NCBI GenBank assembly: GCA_019925795.1
Contig: CM034304.1
Span: 8,929,471 to 8,993,470, forward strand
DNA: 64,000 nt
Source of the DNA: Dendrobium chrysotoxum
Taxonomy: Eukaryota > Streptophyta > Magnoliopsida > Asparagales > Orchidaceae
Direction: 5' to 3'
The position numbers and the translations under genes are program-made. Numbering within the stretch: position 1 is the first letter of the stretch; each line of letters opens with the position of its first letter. A model generated the notes under the pieces. That model was not told the origin of the DNA and did no database searches. It worked only from the letters and a program-made list of their open reading frames with translations. Of this stretch, positions 51,401-60,400 are shown one piece after another.

Positions 51401-54400
51401 TCAGATTTTTGCAAAAACAGACCAGTAGATATTTGAACTTCATCACCAATAACATTTGATTTTCTTATCATCCTTCAACCCAGTAGATGCATTCGAATTT
51501 CCAAATCTATTAACAAAAATCTTCAGACACGGAGAAGAAGAGGCCTCTGCATCATTAGCACCTGTGAAATCCTCCATCTTGCTCTTGACTCTATCAGAAA
51601 AATGAGGGCTTTTAAAAACTCCCACCGAAGCAACATCCTTACCTTTACCATCACAAAATTCATCTTTCTTGAACGATGGAACAGCAACATTCTTGATCAC
51701 CAAAGGAGATTCTCTTGCATTCCTTCTCCGATTACCAGGCAAAGAAGAACTTGGAAAATAAGAATTGATGGAAATCTTTGACAAATTTGGAGCAGAAACA
51801 TCATTAATCATCAAAGGGCCATTTTGATTCTTGGCACCAGGAACCCTACCAATCTTCAATCTATTAAACCTCCTGATGAATCGAATCACCTGAGACAGGA
51901 GTGGTTTTGTTAGAGGGAATAATTCTTGTTGAAGATACATTATAACCCTAAAATTGTAGTTATTTTTAAAAATTTCTACGTGGGTTCATTATCACATTTG
52001 TGATATGGGATTTACCACTTTTGCTAACTTTCATAACAATACATCATTTCATTAGAATGAAGCCCTAATTTTGAAGGAAAATAAGTAAAGGAAAAGCAAC
52101 TGTGCCTATCTCCTGAGTTTGTTTAACTCCCACCCGGTTTTCTTCCACCATTTTTTATTTGGTAAATCTGTGACTATGTATTGCAGTGTGCAGAACTTCT
52201 AGAGGGGTTTCTTCAGCATGGCAGGCTGACTTTTGAGTTGCTTTACGACCGAGCATCCGGCCTAAGTGGAGGTGTGAATTGTTCAATGAATATCACTTTC
52301 ATAATTGTAATGCAATCCTGGTTATTTCATTCAATTTGTCAAATTGATTTGATTCTCAGCTCTTGAGTTACAAGTACCATGATAAATCTAGCTTGTTTTG
52401 TCTTTAATATTTTTATTCAGGCAAAGCAAAAAGAGATGACGTGCTTGCTACATTCAATAAGCTTGTACATGCACATTACCTGGAGCGTTGCCCCAAGGGT
52501 GATCCCTTCCTTGAGCCGAAGGACAATGATGACGTTTCATCTGTAAGAAAGCGCACTAGGGTAAGTATTGATTGACAATTTATTTAATTCGTTAAAGTTA
52601 CATCGTCAGCCCTCATACTCATCGTCACTGTACATGAATGACCAACAAATGGTGTGCACTAGCACGCAAAGCGAAATATTTGATGGAATATATGGTTACG
52701 GATCAAAAGTCATATAAATAATTGTGAGAAGCAACTGAATTTTTGATAGGCCTATTTAAAATTTACAATTTACATGTCACCTTGTTATGCAATCTATTCA
52801 TCATGCAAGCACTATTCTAAGCGTATCTGGACTTCACATTCTTGAAATTGCAAATATTGCAAATGATACGTTAAGGGTTTTAAATCAATTTGCTTGCATG
52901 ATTATATTAATTATACAATTTATTTATTTATTATTTTTTCTTTATGGAACTGGTCATTCTACAAATGCAAGAATAAGACTACATTCATCAACTCTTTTCC
53001 AAACCACAAATTTGTGGGAGCTTCGTGCACTGTGATATGCCTTTTTTTTTTACTGGGACGATTTTTTATTTATTTTTTAATATCTCAAATTTATGAAGTG
53101 CATGCTTTCTTACTTTGCTTAGTCCAATGTAATTTGCACAGGCGTTGAGCTTTAAATGATGGTGATGATCTATGTAGAGCAATTCTTTGTATTAAGAAAT
53201 CTTTTCATTTATGTTCATGATTTTGTTAATGCAATGGTATAAGCCTTGGGGCTCATTTGGTTGCTTTTGATGAAAAACACGTTCTAGAAAGTGATGATTT
53301 TATTTTCACTTGTTTTGTCTGAAATGAAATCCTCATTTTTGAGTGATTTTTAAGATGTTTGTGGAGTTAAAAATCAATATTAATTTCAAACTATACATCC
53401 AATTTAATGGCGGTATACTGAATTATCCCGTCACATGCATTCAGCATATGTAGTAATTAGTTTGGATATAAACATAAAATCATGTATTTCACTTCCAAAT
53501 AAAATTTCATAGCTACAGTATTGCTTTTTCCTGGTTCTTATAACTGATATATTCTGTTTCGATTATTTGTTTTTCCTATTATTGCATTATTTTGTGGATC
53601 CTTATGTACTTGATCTATTTGATCAGTCTGGTGAAGAAACTTCGACCATTGAACAAGAAGCAATAATTGCTGCTGCTCCTTTAGATGCTGATAGGTTTTC
53701 TGGAATCCTGGATTTGATGATGGATACTGAAGCAGATATAAAACATATTAAGAATGACTCCTCTTTAGAAGTTTCAGCTGGCAATAAGGTTTTTTCGAGT
53801 CACTCTTCTTATACGTAATCTTATAATTTCTTGAATTGATACTTTCAATCGTTGTTGTTGTAACTCTTGATTTTGAAGTTGAAAATTATTAGTCCGTATA
53901 TCTTTAGTAACTTTATGTGCTTATAATTAATATCTTTTATTTAATCAATAGAGATTACTTTAAGGGCCACTTTTGGTGAATATGTTGTGAGAATTTGTGC
54001 TTGTTTGCTTATTGGAGGCCTGACTAAGAAGTAAGAAGTACTGGTTGATTACTTTGGTCAGATATGACGTTATTTATAGTGCAAAAACATTGTCCTTTTT
54101 AGTGTATGCTACAATCTACTATCTTTTTGCAAGAATAAGGCTTTTTTTTTTCTCGGTACTATTGCGCTAGTAAATTTTGATGCCGTTTTGAAATGGTTAT
54201 GTATCGAATAATATAGTTATCAACTTCCTACATTCTTTACGCTTGTTTTTTTTTTAATCAACAGCGTAAGCATGAAGTTCTAGAGGCTGAGGAAGAGATT
54301 CAAAACACAATAAACACGATTGACGTTCTATGGCGGGCAAACTATGAGAAATTTGTGCAGTGTCTTAAGAAAAAGGTACGGTTTCACAACGAATAGCTAG

Positions 54401-57400
54401 CATAGAAATTCATCTTAAGCTTTTAAGATAATCTTATCCACTGATTGATATCTTTGACTTTTAGATAATATTAGCACTTACGAAAATAAAATATATCGCT
54501 TCATTATCTCTTTCTATATTTGAATTTATAATATTTGAGCATGCAGTTAAAGCAGCTCTATCTGCAAACATACGTTGTACTAGTAGAATTTATCTATTCT
54601 CTCTTTTTTTTTTTTCTTTTGATCTTCCTAGACATGTGTCGCCAATGTAAGGTCAAGGTTTGGTCTTGATGCTGCTATTGTGTTGGAAGCAATGATCGGA
54701 TCAAGTGATCGTCAAAATGCTAGAACGATGAATTCTGGTTACTCCTGATACCTGTAGCATTTCTATTTTTATGTCAGCTTGGGTAAATTTATTCGATAAG
54801 TCTTATTTTGCATTTGTGTTTTTTCAATTAGCTAAATATACTTATGGTGGAATACTCTTACATTGATTAAGTTTGCCTCCATAAAGAAGGTATTACTGAT
54901 TGTTTTCTCTCCGGAATGTTTTATGGAGTCTCATCAAACTCAGGTTGTTCATCTCTAAAAGGCCTATCTTGTAACTTGTTTCAATGATTATTTTTTTTTA
55001 CAATATCATGATCAATGTTAATTGGTTGCCTTTGTTTAGCAGTTCTAAAAATAAAACTAGACTTCAGACTTGAGGACGGGAGGTTACATGATGCCGGACT
55101 AAATGCATAACATGGATGAAGTAAGAGTATTGCACGATTCTTTGATTAAAGCATTAAAGCACAATTACTAGCACATGAAACAATAAGATAAAACAAGAGA
55201 AGGGTGCCAGCGTTTAGGCCAAATCACTAGCTAAGCATTTGAACCCACAAGATAGATTAGAAACTCAATAATAACATAAGGGTAGGAGTTCACTCAACAT
55301 CCCTAATCTAACAATGAGATTAGCAAGCATAGAAAATTAATAACTCAAATCCTACTAAAGCAAATTTAAGCGGAGCGATTCCTTGCGCTTATGTCACCAC
55401 CTACAAGGTTAGAAAACAAAGAGATAATTGAAAAGGGAAGAAACATCAACCCTTATGCGGAGGGAAGTTGTCGCCGAGAGAAACCCTTTGATTTGTCAAG
55501 GACGCCTTTGATGAGTTGTAGGAGACGGTTGATGTAGCCTCGGAAGGGAAACAGTGAAACAGCCGGAAGGATGGCGGGTGTGAATCGGCCGACGATAGTC
55601 CACCGGCTTTTGACCCTTTGATCGTCGAGAGTATCAACCAATGTAATGTGGATCCTCTCCAAGTACTCCTCGACGGTAGTTTCGTAGCCGAATCCCACGT
55701 CGAAGAAGGGAGAACGTAGTACATCGATGTTGTCTTGATCGTCAAGCACTAAGCCCGAATCCCATGGACGAACTTCCATTCATGCTTCTTAAGAAGTAGA
55801 GGAGGTGACGTTGATGTAGCTTTGCTGTCCTTGAAGGTTCCTTCCAAAGGATGAGGGATTATCCTTTGAAAGTCAAGTGGGAAAGGCTAGGGGGAGGTGG
55901 CGGCTAGGGTGGGGTTGGGAGGGAGGCTTGTTTGTGGAGCTAGGGTTAGGGTTAGGATGGTTTAGAATTTCCAAACCTGAATTTTAATTTCAGATTTTGA
56001 AATTTGGGTGGGAATTAGAAAAGGAAATAGGGGTATTAATTAGGGAGAGATTGGGGAGAGAGAAGGGGAGAAGAGGGGGGCGGCATGAGCAAGGGGCTGG
56101 CGGCATTAAAGGGGAGGGGAGGGGTTTGGGGTGATTGATTGGAGTTTCTAAATTGGGGTTTAAGGATTAGGAAAGATATAATTAGATCCCTTTCAATTAA
56201 AATTTAATTTGAATGAGATCTCAAATCTTTCCAAAAATAAATTTCATATATTAGGAAAGATTTTGAATTTTGAATTCTTGAATTTGAATTCAAAATCTAA
56301 TCCCAAATATGATTAATCTATATTAGGAAACAAGACAAGGGGAGGGGAGGGGTGGCAATGGGCGGCGGCTTGGGCGGACGGTAGGGGGGAACCGGCGGGT
56401 GGGAGATTGGGTGGTGGGCCGTGGGGTGCAAGGGGTGGTGGGGTTGTTTGAAGGGTGGGCCGGTGGTTTAGGGGGAAGGGAAAGGGGTTGGGGTAAGGTG
56501 GTGGTGGCTAGGAAAGGAGGAAGAGCACAAAGAAATAGAACCACGAATCCGACACGTCTAGGTTGATGGGTGATGCATCCTTCTCCCTCTCCAAGGGGAC
56601 CTTTCCACTAGCTCTCAACTCTTAATCTCAAGGCAAAAGTGCAGGAATTTTTTTATTCATCATTCATTGAATTAAAACAATACAATAGGGGCTTATAAAT
56701 AGCCTCAAACAAAAGGCAAAAACAAAAGACAAACATGCCCTCTTGGGCTTACAAGCAAACCACCCTAAAATAAGGGTACAACAGGAAACGAACTAAAGGA
56801 AAACAATAACATAATAAAACTCAAAAATATAAAGACTCGATCGTGGCCGTAGATCGGCGACCACGTCTCCGGTAGACTTTCCATGTGGAGATGTCCTCAT
56901 CATTACATGGTTTAAAGGTTCAACTAGAGTCAACTTGGAGTTAACCGGTGACGACAATAATTTAAGAAATATTTATAGTTTATCAAATAATATAATACAT
57001 GATAATCAAAGTTTGTAACATTATATGTTTTAAATATGTTCTAGGTTTTAAATCAAAATTAGAAAGGTTTAACATTAAGGATATGTTTTATAAATAAGGA
57101 CAACGAATTGATTAATTTGGAGAAATATGAGAATATATAAAAACCTCTAAATTACCTCGAACTTCCTAAGAAATGCTTGAGGCCATTGGCGCTCTTCTTG
57201 AATTGAATGTATCTAATGAATAATTTCATGATCCTCTCTACTTCATCATGATTAAGAATGAGGTTGAGTGCAGGTCATTGATTGGCATATAAGATATGGA
57301 TGTATATGTAGTAGGTGAGATTGGCAATATGATTGGGTCCAAAGTGGAGGGAGATCTACTTAATGTGGGAGATTGGCAGTGTGATTGGGTCTGGAGGAGC

Positions 57401-60400
57401 AAGCTGGCTAAGAGGTGGACTCTTAGGCTCCACTTCTTCTACAAAGGAAGCGAGCGCAACCGCTATTGTTGGTGGTTGCAAAAGAGCTAGGAACGATCAA
57501 ATCGAAGGAGGATGGTGATTACTTATTCTATTAGTGGTGGTGATTGGGCAATATTGAGAGAAAAAAATTGGGCCGGTAGTGGCTGCAACTGTAATGCTAT
57601 GCTCAATGATGAATTGAATGTAATGAAACATGGACATGACATGGGGGCATGGGCTTGGCATGATATGGATATGGCAAGATGGCATAATTGCAAAAAGTAG
57701 GACATTGACATACTACAGACATGTTTTTATACTATAAATTATTAATACGAAAATAATTTTTACTATTTTCCATTAATGATATCACTGGATGAAGCATAAT
57801 ATCATAAAATTTTTTTAAAATGATAAAAGAAAAGCAAACAAAATTTATAATAAAATAAAGAAGCTCTTTAGTTAACAAGCAATCGATAATCCTTTTTTCA
57901 GCTGCCACACATTTTGCCAAAAGTTTGCCCAAGACAGTATCATTTTATTAGTTAAGCAAATATTTCTTTGGATAAAATATCTGTGAAATGCTCTTGACCC
58001 ATTTTTATCTCATTTTTTTATAAAGACAGAAAATATTAATGCCAAAGTACTATTCTTTGATTAGACTGGCAAAAAAAAAAAAGAAATTTTGGAAGCCTGG
58101 AATTTGACAACAGCTATAAATTAGACAATTCAGATATTCAGATCTCAAATTGAATAGGCAGCATTAGAGAGCCTTAAGTTATTACTAACCTTAGGTTAAG
58201 GTACTTTACCTTCGACGAAGATGCATGATTTTCTTCATCTTCGGCTTCGACACAAGATTCAAAGGGGGGATGGGATCTTTAACTTTGGTGAAGGAGGAGA
58301 TGAAAGATTGAAGAGCGGGAGGCAAAGTTTTGACTTATGTTAAGGTGAAGCTGTGCTTCGAAGATGGAGAAGCGAGATCATCTTCAGCTACAATTGTGGA
58401 GACGCAAGTCATGCAAGATAGAAAGAAGGGGAGATGATATGTAATTTGGGCAACTTCCATAAGAAAATATGAATTTGAGCATCGAACTGCACATTCATAT
58501 GCCCTGCTTGCGTCATCAACGTGTCCCCTTCTTGTCCTGCTGTGTTTGATAACTGTCAAAGTTCAATTTCTCAGTAAAAAAATCTTACATAATTTTTTGC
58601 ATGTCGGGGCATGTTGGGGTATCTCGGAGCCGTGCCCGTGTTCAACACAAACATGGGAGTCATTTGGAAGTGCACATGCTTCATAGATTGAATGTGACTT
58701 GTAGGGAGAGAGTGAAGGGTGCCAACATTGATGATGAAATTTGAAATGTTCAAACCCATATATAGAAGGATTTAGTTTAACTGCTTTCGATTTATGCCTT
58801 GTGGCTTCTCCATTATTTTAAAGGAAGAAATGTGAGAGATTGCAAGTTGAGTATGACAAGGTGTTGATTTGTCTATGAACTCATTTATCATCGTGGATGT
58901 GAGTAGTGAGTAGTCTGGCTCTTGTTTGCTGACCCTACACACTAAAATGAGGAGTGGTTCATAAGTTTAGAGGTTGAACCACTAGTTTAGGCAACTATTT
59001 TGTAGTTCTTACCAAGGTTATAAAAATCAGACTGAAGATAGAACTAGAAAAGAGGTTCAAGGTTCAATGGTTCGATCAGGATTGAACACCGGTCGAATCA
59101 GATGACATAATAAATATTAAAAATATAAATGATATTTAAATGATAAGATAACAATGTAATAATTATGAGATAATATAATTTTGAGATTAAAAAATAAATA
59201 AAATTCATACATAAAAAATAAATTCTATAATTTTAAATTTAAATATAAATAATTATTAATTTTAAATTTAAATGTAAATATCCATGATCATTGATTTTAA
59301 TTCACATTTAATAGAAGTTTAGTTCATATATAAATATATAAATATATAAATTTAATATAAATAATTGCTAATTTATGTTATATATTTAGGTATAATTTAC
59401 ATCTATAAATTATATATATAATTCATATTATAAAATTAAATTTATAAATTCAATACTACATTATTTATAATTAAATAATAGATAAAAAATTAGTTTTATA
59501 TTATATAGTTCAATAGCTAAATAGGTAAACATTAAATATTATTAACTAAAAAGTAAATATTTTTTACATTATTAAAATTAATTGAAAGTTATGTTTAAAA
59601 ATATGTAATTTATGTGTTGATAACTTGAGAAATACACTTTAGTTCTTTTGTCTCACGTCTTTTGGACATTTATGTTAGTATTGTTTATAACTTTATATAG
59701 CTTTTTTGATTTGAATGAGCAAAGAAGTCAAATTGATGGCGATGCCATGTGAGTAAGCTTAGTTGGAGCTTATTTAAAAATTGATTATTATAAAAAATTA
59801 AATATATTAAATGAAATTATTTAATTATATAGAATAGATTATAATTGAATCGATCGGTTCTTAAAAATCGGGACTGGTTCGCCGGTTTGACTGCCTGCTC
59901 GAACCAATTTTATCCAGTTCAATGTGAAGCCGATTTTAGAGAAAATTCGAATCGGCTAGTCAACTGATTCTCGGCTAAACTTGCTGGTTGGTTCGGTTTT
60001 CAAAACAATGATTTTTACAATTCCGATTATGTGGTTTATGTTGCAGTGACCAATGGACTGGTTCATCAATCAATTGATCTTGGTTTTGAAAATTTAGCGT
60101 GTACAAGTGTAAATGATTGAAAAAAATTGTGATGATGGTAGCATGAAGAACCGTGCTTGTTTGTTTTTATGCGTGTAATTGTGTTTGTACTTTGGCAGGT
60201 CCTTATAAATATATGTAAGCGGTAAGGATTAAGCATGTATACATGTTAGTATGTACCTATTTATGCATAAGTACTTCCCTTTTTTGGCTTAAGGAGATGC
60301 TTTAAGATGTGGTTAGTATTTTCAATTTTTTGTACGGCTACATTAGTGTTAGTTTGAGCTGTCATTTTATTCGATGACAAAAAAAAAAAAAGATTTCCGT

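Larger units (their letters stand above)
45001..51945 (-). mobile_element. Near-full-length LINE in RPC3 intron 3 (LINE-B)
   Basis: It is of the same family as LINE-A and likewise on the minus strand: an oligo-T left edge followed by agaattgcaaattattacaaac (LINE-A: aagactgcaaattgcattaaag). ORF2 and ORF1 are in the same order. Removing the 724-bp hAT-like insert leaves about 6.2 kb. It lies antisense to RPC3. I could not identify a target duplication, and the flanking RTE-B does not resume on the right side, so a deletion probably accompanied or followed insertion. All frames are broken. Confidence 0.82.

Noticed and set aside
53250..53420. MITE-like start ggggctcatttggttgc in RPC3 intron 5
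   Set aside because: No inverted partner end or target duplication was found nearby.
57296..57711. Six overlapping short frames in RPC3 intron 8
   Set aside because: They lie on both strands in the same G-rich, gattggg-containing stretch and show no conserved motif.
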